From NCBI GenBank assembly GCA_021205375.1, contig JAJPXR010000050.1, forward strand, positions 1 through 14,655: 14,655 nt of DNA, in the 5' to 3' direction. This DNA comes from Clostridiales bacterium (GTDB taxonomy: Bacteria; Bacillota; Clostridia; Oscillospirales; Oscillospiraceae). This document shows positions 1 through 5,929 of the stretch, piece after piece. The translations under genes were made by a program, and so were the position numbers. A model generated the notes under the pieces. It was not told the DNA's origin and searched no databases. It saw only the letters and a program-made list of their open reading frames with translations. The first letter of the stretch is position 1. Each line of letters starts with the position of its first letter.

Positions 1-6
1 TGAATT

Positions 7-33
7 TGGGGCCAGGTGCTTTACCTGACCCCA
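7..33. terminator. Hairpin near left edge, possible terminator of an off-window gene
   Basis: The arms TGGGGCCAGGT (7-17) and ACCTGACCCCA (23-33) pair over 11 positions with one C/A that becomes G-U on the minus strand. The loop is 5 nt. The plus strand continues with ACATTTATTAT, only moderately T-rich, so this could end a plus-strand gene lying before the window. On the minus strand it follows the stronger terminator at 44-103 and may be a second stop. No gene is visible around it to decide its direction. Confidence 0.4.
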
Positions 34-43
34 ACATTTATTA

Positions 44-103
44 TAGAACCAAAAAGAAGTGACCCGATCCATTCAACCTCTGGATCAGGTCACTTCTGTT
101 CTA
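44..103 (-). terminator. Strong rho-independent terminator (minus strand)
   Basis: Positions 56-71 and 81-96 form a 16-bp inverted repeat (GAAGTGACC..GATCCA and its complement) with one mismatch and a 9-nt loop. On the minus strand the 3' arm is followed at once by TTTTT (51-55), the classic intrinsic-terminator layout. An outer pair, TAGAAC at 44-49 with GTTCTA at 98-103, can extend the stem. It ends the transcript predicted from the minus promoter at 332-360. Confidence 0.75.
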
Positions 104-325
104 TTTTGAAATCTAAACGCATATCGCTTATCCCTCACTTTCTTCTTGTATTTTTGTGGACCCCATTGTCCACGCATCGCTGAAATGCCAATCTCAATAT
201 CGTTATCATCCGAATGTCCTGCGGATGCAGAATAGGGGGAAGGCTGAGGTGACGGATCAGCTACCGGGCCTCCACGAATGGGTGGTGGCTGTCGTTCGGT
301 TTTGATTTTGGCTTTTCTTTTTGTT
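51..325 (-). ncRNA. Predicted ~275-nt transcript of unknown function
   Basis: A consensus promoter (332-360) and a strong terminator (44-103) face each other on the minus strand and define a unit of about 275 nt. The only long open frame begins with a TTG that lies inside the -35 box, so it cannot be translated from this promoter. Within the transcript the first in-frame ATG (codon for a 30-residue tail) has no ribosome site. A 10-codon mini-frame (ATG near 139) does have a GAGGG about 9 nt upstream. A local hairpin GTGGAC/GTCCAC lies around 157-172. I do not recognise 6S, SRP, RNase P or tmRNA signatures. It may be a noncoding RNA, a leader-peptide unit, or the remnant of a gene. Confidence 0.4.
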
Positions 326-331
326 GAATAT

Positions 332-360
332 ACTATACCACGGCGATGCTGAATTGTCAA
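332..360 (-). promoter_or_regulatory. Consensus sigma-A promoter (minus strand)
   Basis: On the minus strand TTGACA (355-360) and TATAGT (332-337) are separated by exactly 17 nt. This is a near-perfect vegetative promoter, with transcription expected to start near 325. The region just upstream (361-400) is A/T-rich on both strands and could act as an UP-like segment. No recognised gene lies downstream before the terminator at 44-103. Confidence 0.75.
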
Positions 361-500
361 GCACTTTTTGAAATAAATTTAAAAAAACTTTTCGAGGCGA
401 CAGCCGCGCCCCAAGGGGACACGGGTGGGGCCAATTGGAGGGGACAAAGCCGGGTTTGCCCGTTCGTTCGCGCCGGATTCTTTCGCCTTCGCAGCGTTCC

Positions 501-529
501 TTGACAGCGGCGGCCAAAACGGATAAAAT
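501..529 (+). promoter_or_regulatory. Promoter for the topoisomerase B-subunit gene
   Basis: TTGACA (501-506), a 17-nt spacer and TAAAAT (524-529) match the vegetative consensus in 11 of 12 positions. Transcription would start near 536, leaving a leader of about 230 nt before the ATG at 766. The leader contains a TTAGCT-type simple repeat and a palindromic repeat copy. Confidence 0.7.
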
Positions 530-530
530 G

Positions 531-555
531 AGCTGTTAGCTTTTAGCGCTTAGCT
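531..555. repeat. TTAGCT-type short tandem repeat
   Basis: Imperfect tandem units of the AGCT.TTAGC type (TTAGCTTTTAGCGCTTAGCT) lie directly after the -10 box at 524-529. A longer array of the same unit occurs at 12131-12162 in the lysA leader. Confidence 0.6.
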
Positions 556-635
556 TGGCGGCGCTGAACGAACGGTTTGCATTTTTAACCGGAATAGTAC
601 GGGTTTTCCACAGAGAGCGACCGTTTAGAAATCAA

Positions 636-690
636 CCACCCCTTGCCTCCGCCGTCAAGCGGCACGGCGTAAGCCGTGACGGAGGGAGTT
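636..690 (+). repeat. Palindromic intergenic element, copy 1 (variant)
   Basis: It begins ACCACCCCTTGCCTCC, then has GCCG-TCAA-CGGC-type and CACGGC-GTA-GCCGTG hairpins, and ends GACGGAGGGAGTT. The outer ACCCCTTGCCTCC and GGAGGGAGTT arms pair only partly. The usual CCTCCCCT-GAA-AGGGGAGG hairpin is replaced by the shorter GCCGTCAAGCGGC hairpin, which also occurs inside copy 2. It lies in the 5' leader of the topoisomerase gene. A GTG inside it (676) is in frame with that gene but is not a credible start. Confidence 0.7.
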
Positions 691-765
691 CCACCGGAAT
701 ACCCGATATATTTTAGAAAACCTGCGCGGCTCCGTGCCGCTGTGAAAGGATATGTGAAGCAGCTT

Positions 766-2751
766 ATGGCAAGAAAGACGGCCAGAACCTATGACAACGA
801 ATCCATCGCCTCCCTGAAAGGGGCAGACCGGGTCCGCAAGCGCCCTGGGGTCATCTTTGGCTCCGACTCGCTGGAGGGCTGCGAACACGCGGTATTTGAA
901 ATTCTCTCCAACGCCATCGACGAGGCCAAGGAGGGCCACGGCAACGTCATCATCGTCACCCGCTACGCCGACCATTCCGTGGAGGTGGAGGACTTTGGCC
1001 GGGGCTGCCCGGTGGACTGGAACAAGGCCGAGGGCCGGTACAACTGGGAGCTGGTGTTCTGTGAGCTTTACGCCGGAGGCAAGTACACCGCCGGGGCGGA
1101 GAACTATGAATACGCTTTGGGCCTGAACGGTCTGGGAAGCTGCGCCACCCAGTACGCCTCCGAGTACTTCGACGCCACCATCTACCGGGACGGCTATCAG
1201 TACACCCTCCACTTCGAGAAGGGGGAGAACGTGGGCGGCCTCCACAAGAAGCCCATGAAGCACAAGACCGGTTCCAAGTTCCGCTGGAAGCCCGACCTGG
1301 AGGTCTTTACCGAAATCGACATCCCTGTGGACTACTACCTGGACGTGATGAAGCGGCAGGCGGTGGTCAACGCCGGGGTCACGTTCCGGTTCCGCAACCA
1401 GGTGGGGAACAAGTTCGAGGTGACGGAGTTCTGTTACCAGAACGGCATTGTGGACTATGTGACAGAGCTGGCGGGGGAGAATCCCCTGACCACGCCGGTC
1501 TTTTACCAGACCGAACGGGTGGGCCGGGACCGGGCCGACCGGGAGGATTACAAGGTCAAGCTGTCGGTGGCCTTCTGCTTCTCCAACACGGAGACCCGCA
1601 TTGAGCATTACCACAACTCCAGTTGGCTGGAGCACGGGGGCAGCCCGGAGAAGGCCATGCGGCTGGCGTTTGTGGCAGGCATCGACGCCTACCTGAAAAA
1701 GCAGAACAAATACAACAAAAACGAGAGCAAAATCACCTGGAACGACATCCAGGACTGCCTGATTTTGGTCTCCAACAACTTCTCCACCCAGACCAGCTAT
1801 GAGAACCAGACCAAAAAGGCCATCAACAACCGCTTTGTCCAGGAGGCCATGCAGGACTTCCTGCGCAGCCAGTTGGAGGTCTACTTCATCGAGAACCCCA
1901 TCGAGGCGGAGAAGATCGCCGGGCAGGTGCTGGTGAACAAGCGCAGCCGGGAGACGGCGGAAAAGGCCCGGCTGAACCTGAAAAAGAAGCTCTCCGGCAA
2001 CGTGGACCTGTCCAACCGGGTGCAGAAGTTCGTGGACTGCCGCACCAAGGATCTGAGCCGCCGGGAGCTGTATATCGTGGAGGGCGACTCCGCGCTGGGC
2101 GCGTGCAAGCTCAGCCGGGACGCGGAGTTTCAGGGCATCATGCCCGTCCGGGGCAAAATTCTGAACTGCCTGAAGGCCGATTACAACCGCATTTTCAAGA
2201 GCGAGATCATCACCGACCTGGTGAAGGTCATGGGCTGCGGCGTGGATTTAGTCGGCGTGAAAAAGGCCAAGGACATGGCGGACTTCGACATCGCCAACCT
2301 GCGCTGGAGCAAAATCATCATCTGCACCGACGCCGACGTGGACGGCTACCAGATCCGCACGCTGATTTTGACCATGCTCTACCGGCTGACCCCCAAGCTC
2401 ATCACCGAGGGCTATGTCTATATCGCGGAGTCCCCCCTGTATGAGATCACCTGGAAGGACAAGACCTGGTTCGCCTACTCCGATAAGGAAAAGGCCGACC
2501 TGCTGGCCGGAGAGCTGAGCGGCAAAAAGTGTTCCATCCAGCGCTCCAAGGGCCTGGGCGAGAACGAGCCGGACATGATGTGGCTGACCACCATGAACCC
2601 CGCCACCCGGCGGCTCATCAAGGTCATGCCGGAGGACGTGGAGCGGACGGCCACGGTGTTCGACCTGCTGCTGGGGGACAACCTCCAGGGCCGGAAGGAC
2701 CATATTTCGGAGAACGGGTACAAGTATCTGGATTTGGCGGATATTTCGTGA
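766..2751 (+). CDS. Type IIA DNA topoisomerase B subunit (GyrB/ParE family)
   Basis: ATPase/Toprim subunit of a gyrase- or topoisomerase IV-like enzyme that passes one DNA duplex through another. The 661-residue product has the GHKL ATPase with EILSNAIDEA (Mg-binding N49) and DFGRG (76-80), then GLNGLGSCATQ, then a Toprim domain with VEGDSALGACK (E439) and CTDADVDG (D522, D524, D526), and the C-terminal RSKGLGE motif. Length fits ParE or short GyrB. ATG 766 is chosen because the protein then begins MARKTAR, shortly before the conserved LKGADRVRKRPGVIFG. Upstream in-frame codons run into the repeat at 636-690. The ribosome site is weak (GAAG at 755-758). The ATPase motif is divergent from housekeeping GyrB (SNAIDEA for DNAIDEA), which suggests ParE or a paralogue. 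No A subunit follows in the window. Confidence 0.9.
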   Translation: MARKTARTYDNESIASLKGADRVRKRPGVIFGSDSLEGCEHAVFEILSNAIDEAKEGHGNVIIVTRYADHSVEVEDFGRGCPVDWNKAEGRYNWELVFCELYAGGKYTAGAENYEYALGLNGLGSCATQYASEYFDATIYRDGYQYTLHFEKGENVGGLHKKPMKHKTGSKFRWKPDLEVFTEIDIPVDYYLDVMKRQAVVNAGVTFRFRNQVGNKFEVTEFCYQNGIVDYVTELAGENPLTTPVFYQTERVGRDRADREDYKVKLSVAFCFSNTETRIEHYHNSSWLEHGGSPEKAMRLAFVAGIDAYLKKQNKYNKNESKITWNDIQDCLILVSNNFSTQTSYENQTKKAINNRFVQEAMQDFLRSQLEVYFIENPIEAEKIAGQVLVNKRSRETAEKARLNLKKKLSGNVDLSNRVQKFVDCRTKDLSRRELYIVEGDSALGACKLSRDAEFQGIMPVRGKILNCLKADYNRIFKSEIITDLVKVMGCGVDLVGVKKAKDMADFDIANLRWSKIIICTDADVDGYQIRTLILTMLYRLTPKLITEGYVYIAESPLYEITWKDKTWFAYSDKEKADLLAGELSGKKCSIQRSKGLGENEPDMMWLTTMNPATRRLIKVMPEDVERTATVFDLLLGDNLQGRKDHISENGYKYLDLADIS

Positions 2752-2784
2752 GAAAATAGCTCTTTTACTCATCCATGCGTGAGA

Positions 2785-2899
2785 AACCCCTCCGTCGCGG
2801 CTTACGCCGCGCCACCTCCGCCGTCAAGCGGCACTTCCGGGGCTTCGCCCCTCCCTGCCCTTTCAGGGGAGGCAAGAGGGGTGGTCAGTTACAAAAGGA
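2785..2899. repeat. Palindromic intergenic element, copy 2 (long variant)
   Basis: It reads AACCCCTCCGTCGCGGCTTA and on through four successive hairpins: CGCGGC-TTA-GCCGCG type, GCCGTCAAGCGGC, GGGGCTTCGCCCC and CCCTTTCAGGGG. It ends AGAGGGGTGGTCAGTTACAAAAGGA. It lies 33 nt after the topoisomerase stop codon and could fold in the transcript's 3' end. The terminal CAAAAGGA (2892-2899) matches the ends of copies 3 and 7. Confidence 0.75.
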
Positions 2900-2953
2900 C
2901 GGTTTTTGTAAAAAACTTGTACTAGGAAGGGCAAAAGTGCTGACCAAGCAGCA

Positions 2954-3055
2954 AACACTATCCTCCCTCGCCTCCCCTGAAAGGGGAGGGGGACCATGCG
3001 AAGCATGGTGGAGGGGTTTCTCGCTGGAATTATCAATATGGTGGGTTCAAAAGGA
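2954..3055. repeat. Palindromic intergenic element, copy 3 (opposite orientation)
   Basis: AACACTATCCTCCCTCGCC leads into the CCTCCCCT-GAA-AGGGGAGG hairpin (2970-2988), then the ACCATGC-GAA-GCATGGT hairpin, then GGAGGGGTTT. A tail resembling that of copy 7 (CGCTGGAAT...TTCAAAAGGATAACC) extends to about 3060. Orientation is opposite to copy 2. Confidence 0.7.
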
Positions 3056-3077
3056 TAACCCTAAAATCCAATGGAAA

Positions 3078-3115
3078 AGGCGCCGGAAACCACATCCGGC
3101 GCCTGTTTCGGTTTT
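3078..3115. terminator. Bidirectional terminator between topoisomerase gene and asnA
   Basis: AGGCGCCGGA (3078-3087) and TCCGGCGCCT (3095-3104) form a perfect 10-bp stem with a 7-nt loop. The plus strand continues GTTTCGGTTTT and the minus strand continues TTTTCCATT, so it can stop transcripts from either side. It is the best candidate end for the topoisomerase transcript. Confidence 0.7.
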
Positions 3116-3140
3116 GCCCCTATTTGACCCTGAATCATAG

Positions 3141-3190
3141 AAAAAAACAACGATGTTCCGTGACAAATCGCCACGAAACGCCGTTGTTTC
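3141..3190 (-). terminator. asnA terminator (minus strand)
   Basis: AAACAACG (3145-3152) pairs with CGTTGTTT (3182-3189), with an inner CGTG/CACG pairing. On the minus strand the 3' arm runs into seven T residues (3141-3147). It lies about 190 nt beyond the asnA stop codon, with composite repeat copy A between. Confidence 0.6.
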
Positions 3191-3216
3191 GCGTTGTATG
3201 GAAACTATTTAGCGGA

Positions 3217-3377
3217 AAACCCCTCCGTCGCGGCTTACGCCGCGCCACCTCCCCTTTCAGGGGCGGCAAGAGGGGATAGTGCTTATCGTCTGATGCCAGT
3301 ATTGTTTAATAGCTGTGGTTATTTTGGTGGAAATGCCCTCTTTTCAGCCACTAATCACTAAACACTAGCCACTAAAC
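3217..3377 (-). repeat. Composite repeat copy A (heptad array plus palindrome)
   Basis: Read on the minus strand it starts immediately after the asnA stop codon with GTTTAGTGGCTAGTG heptads. It continues through a linker of about 55 nt containing CAATACTGGCATCAGAC and AAGCACTATCCCC, and ends in the two-hairpin palindrome (CCCCTGAAAGGGG, then CGCGGC-GTA-GCCGCG) and GGAGGGGTTTT. Copy B at 4596-4758 matches it along its whole length in the opposite orientation. Confidence 0.8.
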
Positions 3378-4391
3378 TCACAGCAGCGGGATACCCGCTT
3401 CCTCGCAGGCCCGCCGGGTCTCGTCGTCCCAGACCGTCACCTGCACCTCGCCGATGTGGGCGCTGCCCATTAGCAGCATACACAGGCGGCTCTGGCCGAT
3501 GCCGCCGCCGATGGAGAGGGGGAGTTCCCCGCTGAGTACACCCTGGTGGAAGGGCAGAGCCCGCCGGTCGTCGCAGCCTGCCTCGGTGAGCTGGCGGTCC
3601 ATGGCCTCGGCGTCCACCCGGATGCCCATGGAGGACAGTTCATAAGCCTCGTGCAGGGGGTAGTTCCAGAACAGCAGGTCGCCGTTCAGCGTCCAGTCGT
3701 CGTAGTCGGGGGCGCGGCCATCGTGCTTGATGCCGCTTTTCAGCTTGCCGCCGATCTGCATCAGGAAGGTGGTGTGGTGCTTTTCCACGAAGGCGTTCTC
3801 CCGCTGCTTGGGGGTCAGGTCGGGGTACAGGTCCTCCAGCTCCTGGGTGGTGATGAAGGTGATCTCCGGCTCGGTGACGGGATGGGTGTTCAGCGCGGGG
3901 AACATATTGCGGATGATTTTCTCGGTATAGCAGACGCAGCCCACGATTTTCCGCACCGTGTCCTGCAAGTAGGTGACGGTCCGGTCGGCGTTGGTGATGA
4001 CCTTCTCCCAGTCCCACTGGTCCACGTAGATGGAGTGCAGGTTGTCCAGGTCCTCGTCCCGGCGGATGGCGTTCATGTCGGTATAGAGACCGGTGCCGGG
4101 CATGAAGCAGTAGTTGCTCAGGGCCTGACGCTTCCACTTGGCCAGGGAGTGGACCACCTGGGCCTCGGTGCCGGTGGCCTTGATGGAGAAGCTGACCGGG
4201 CGCTCCACGCCGTTCAGGTCGTCGTTCAGGCCGGTGGACGCCTCCAGGAACAGGGGTGCGGAGACCCGGCGCAGGTTCAGGGAACCGCAGAGGGTGTCGG
4301 CAAAGATGCGTTTGGTCATGGAGATGGCCTGCTGGGTCTCGTAAGAGGTCAAAACAGGGGTGTAGCCCTCAGGAATGGTAACAGAGTTCAT
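3378..4391 (-). CDS. asnA: Aspartate-ammonia ligase (asparagine synthetase A)
   Basis: Makes asparagine from aspartate, ammonia and ATP in the cytoplasm. The enzyme is related in fold to class II aspartyl-tRNA synthetases. The 337-residue product is close to the usual 330. It shows the family blocks LRRVSAPLFLEASTGLNDDLNG (residues 40-61, quoted in part), LAKWKR, HSIYVDQWDWE near 119-129, and the C-terminal GGGIGQSRLCMLLM. I chose ATG 4391 (MNSVTIPEGY) because family members begin just there, an AGGTAG sequence lies upstream, and a promoter is placed 54 nt before it. A start at 4439 would fall at the transcription start. It is transcribed alone and divergently from the lexA operon. The stop codon abuts repeat copy A. 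Confidence 0.95.
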   Translation of the reverse strand: MNSVTIPEGYTPVLTSYETQQAISMTKRIFADTLCGSLNLRRVSAPLFLEASTGLNDDLNGVERPVSFSIKATGTEAQVVHSLAKWKRQALSNYCFMPGTGLYTDMNAIRRDEDLDNLHSIYVDQWDWEKVITNADRTVTYLQDTVRKIVGCVCYTEKIIRNMFPALNTHPVTEPEITFITTQELEDLYPDLTPKQRENAFVEKHHTTFLMQIGGKLKSGIKHDGRAPDYDDWTLNGDLLFWNYPLHEAYELSSMGIRVDAEAMDRQLTEAGCDDRRALPFHQGVLSGELPLSIGGGIGQSRLCMLLMGSAHIGEVQVTVWDDETRRACEEAGIPLL

Positions 4392-4451
4392 GGGTGTGAA
4401 ACTACCTCGCTTTCTTGGTTTGGACGGGTCGCGTGGCAAAAACCGGCTCTT

Positions 4452-4480
4452 ATTATACCACGTCAGACGAAGGCCCGCAA
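4452..4480 (-). promoter_or_regulatory. asnA promoter
   Basis: On the minus strand TTGCGG (4475-4480), a 17-nt spacer and a perfect TATAAT (4452-4457) place the start near 4445, about 54 nt before the asnA ATG. I saw no T-box or attenuator in this short leader. Confidence 0.7.
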
Positions 4481-4518
4481 CGGTTCCCCTGGAAATTTTT
4501 CGTCTGGCTTAAAAAATT

Positions 4519-4532
4519 GGAACAAATGTTTG
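4519..4532. promoter_or_regulatory. LexA operator (SOS box) of the lexA operon
   Basis: GGAACAAATGTTTG matches the Bacillus-type SOS box CGAACRNRYGTTYC at 12 of 14 positions, missing only the outermost C on each side. The palindromic GAAC-N4-GTTT core is intact. It overlaps the -35 box of the plus-strand promoter at 4530-4558, exactly where a repressor would block RNA polymerase. The next plus-strand gene is lexA, so this indicates autoregulation. Confidence 0.75.
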
Positions 4533-4558
4533 CATTTTGCGCCGGGCTGTGGTACACT
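4530..4558 (+). promoter_or_regulatory. lexA operon promoter
   Basis: TTGCAT (4530-4535), a 17-nt spacer and TACACT (4553-4558) give a start near 4565. The leader to the lexA ATG is about 277 nt, mostly occupied by composite repeat copy B. The LexA box overlaps the -35. Confidence 0.65.
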
Positions 4559-4595
4559 GGAAATAAGAAATTGGGTATCCCTTTACGTTGGCCGC

Positions 4596-4758
4596 GTTTT
4601 AGTGACTAGTGGTTAGTGATTAGTGGCTAGAAAGAGGCCATATCTACCAAAAACCACATCTGTCAAGCAATACTGACACCAGACAATAAGCACTATCCCC
4701 TCTTGCCTCCCCTGAAAGGGGAGGAGGGCCGCCGCCTTCAGGCGGTGGCGGAGGGGTT
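4596..4758 (+). repeat. Composite repeat copy B (heptad array plus palindrome)
   Basis: It starts GTTTTAGTGACTAGTGG with TTAGTGATTAGTGGCTAG heptads. A linker follows with ACCAAAAACCACA, CAATACTGACACCAGAC and AAGCACTATCCCC. It ends with CCTCCCCTGAAAGGGGAGG, the hairpin GCCGCC-GCCTTCA-GGCGGT and GGAGGGGTT. It is homologous to copy A end to end but inverted. It lies in the lexA leader. CCGCG precedes the heptads here and in copy C. Confidence 0.8.
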
Positions 4759-4841
4759 ACAGGCAAAAGCCGAACCAAAGAGATACACAAAACAAAAAAA
4801 CACCCGGCCCGCCCATGCTGCGGGCTTTGGAGGGATACAAT

Positions 4842-5453
4842 ATGAAGGAACTGACCCCCAAGCAGCAGGTGATTTACGACTACCTGCTGAAATTCACCGC
4901 CGAAAACGGGTATCCGCCCTCTGTGCGGGAGATCGCCGCCGCCGTGGGGCTGAAAAGCCCCTCCACCGTCCACTTTCACCTGAAAGCGCTGGAAGAGGCC
5001 GGAGCCATCAACCGGGACAGCGGCAAGACCCGGGCCATCACCGCTGTCCACAGCGCCCTCCCGGAGGAGGCCGCTCCCCGGAAAAATCAAATCCCTGTGC
5101 TGGGCAGCGTGGCGGCAGGCGCGCCGATTTTGGCTCAGGAGTGTGTGGAGGACTATCTGCTCTTTGACACCGAGGGCCAGTCTGGGGAACATTTCGCCCT
5201 GCGCATCCGGGGGGACTCCATGATCGACGCGGGCATCCTCCCCGACGACTACGTGGTGGTCCACCGCCAGCCGGTGGCCCAGAACGGCGAGATCGTCGTG
5301 GCCCTGCTGGGGGAGGAGGCCACCTGTAAGCGGCTGAGCCGGCGGAACGGCAAGATCTGGCTGCTGCCGGAGAACGCCGCCTATGACCCCATCGACGGCA
5401 GCGACTGCCAGCTTTTGGGCAAGGTGGTGGCCGTCATTCGGAGGTACAGTTGA
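4842..5453 (+). CDS. lexA: SOS repressor LexA
   Basis: Represses DNA-damage genes and self-cleaves when RecA filaments form on single-stranded DNA. The 203-residue product has the N-terminal winged helix (residues 1-66, with the recognition helix around SPSTVHFHLKALEEAG). It also has the cleavage site A92-G93 in SVAAGAP, the catalytic serine S126 in RGDSMIDAGI and the catalytic lysine K163 in EEATCKRL, so the S/K dyad is complete. ATG 4842 has GGAGGG 7 nt upstream. An earlier in-frame ATG at 4815 lacks a ribosome site and would add nine unrelated residues. It heads a four-gene operon and overlaps the next start by 4 nt. A LexA box in its promoter implies autoregulation. Family assignment is very secure. 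Confidence 0.96.
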   Translation: MKELTPKQQVIYDYLLKFTAENGYPPSVREIAAAVGLKSPSTVHFHLKALEEAGAINRDSGKTRAITAVHSALPEEAAPRKNQIPVLGSVAAGAPILAQECVEDYLLFDTEGQSGEHFALRIRGDSMIDAGILPDDYVVVHRQPVAQNGEIVVALLGEEATCKRLSRRNGKIWLLPENAAYDPIDGSDCQLLGKVVAVIRRYS

Positions 5454-5929
5454 CCTGCCGGGTGATCGACACGCCCATCGGCACCCTGACCGCCGGAGCA
5501 GAGCAGGGGGCGGTGGTGCTGCTGTCCTCCCATGCGCCTCCGGCAGAGGGCCAAAGCGCCCCGGAGGACGCGGCCCTGCTGGACCGGCTGGAGCAGCAGT
5601 TAAAGGAGTATTTTCGCGGGGCGCGGCGGGACTTTGACCTGCCGGTGCGCCTGACCGGGACGTTCTTCCAGCGGCAGGTCTGGGAGCAACTGCGAAAAAT
5701 CCCCTACGGGGAAACTCGGACCTATGGCGACATCGCCGCCGCTTTGGGCCGTCCCAGGGCCAGCCGCGCGGTAGGGGCCGCCTGCGGGCGCAACGACATT
5801 TTGCTGCTGGTCCCCTGCCACCGGGTCGTGGGGAAAAACGGCGCGCTCACTGGGTTCAGCGCCGCCGGGGGCCTTGCCGCCAAGGAATTTTTGCTTCGGC
5901 TGGAACAGACAAGCGAGGAAACACCATGA
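5450..5929 (+). CDS. ogt: Methylated-DNA--protein-cysteine methyltransferase
   Basis: Suicide repair protein that takes the methyl group from O6-methylguanine (and O4-methylthymine) onto its own cysteine. The 159-residue product has a poorly conserved N-terminal domain and the typical C-terminal domain. This includes FQRQVWEQLRKIPYGETRTYGD (about 73-94, quoted in pieces: Y92), the ASRAVG segment with the arginine finger R106, the active-site PCHRVV with C123, and the GALTGFSAAGGLAAKEFLL end. The start is TTG 5450, whose TTGA overlaps the lexA stop. GGAGG sits 5 nt before it, which supports coupled translation. Joint transcription with lexA would make this alkylation repair enzyme part of the SOS response. 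No Ada regulator domain is present. Confidence 0.93.
   Translation: MTCRVIDTPIGTLTAGAEQGAVVLLSSHAPPAEGQSAPEDAALLDRLEQQLKEYFRGARRDFDLPVRLTGTFFQRQVWEQLRKIPYGETRTYGDIAAALGRPRASRAVGAACGRNDILLLVPCHRVVGKNGALTGFSAAGGLAAKEFLLRLEQTSEETP

Larger units (their letters stand above)
460..575. repeat. Inverted repeat flanking the topoisomerase promoter
   Basis: CCGTTCGTTCGCGCCG at 460-475 reappears as its reverse complement, with one extra base, at 559-575 (CGGCGCTGAACGAACGG). The two arms flank the promoter at 501-529. They could be two operator half-regions, a long-range hairpin, or the ends of a small inserted element. Nothing visible chooses among these. Confidence 0.45.

Noticed and set aside
85..360. 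A 91-codon minus-strand open frame
   Set aside because: Its only start codon is a TTG within the -35 box of the local promoter, with no ribosome site. The proline-rich translation resembles no family I know. Treated as part of a predicted RNA.
655..1635. A 326-codon open frame antisense to the topoisomerase gene
   Set aside because: It is a by-product of high-G+C codon bias opposite a clearly conserved gene. It has no family motifs and overlaps a repeat at its end.
4392..4445. T-box (tRNA-Asn responsive) leader before asnA
   Set aside because: The leader is only about 54 nt and lacks a T-box sequence and antiterminator.
3546..4616. A long frame antisense to asnA running into the intergenic region
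   Set aside because: Low-complexity Gly/Val/His composition typical of antisense shadow, opposite a secure asnA.
3217..4758. CRISPR array or prophage attachment sites
   Set aside because: The repeats are two inverted copies with conserved interiors, not regularly spaced direct repeats with unique spacers. There are no cas, integrase or phage genes.
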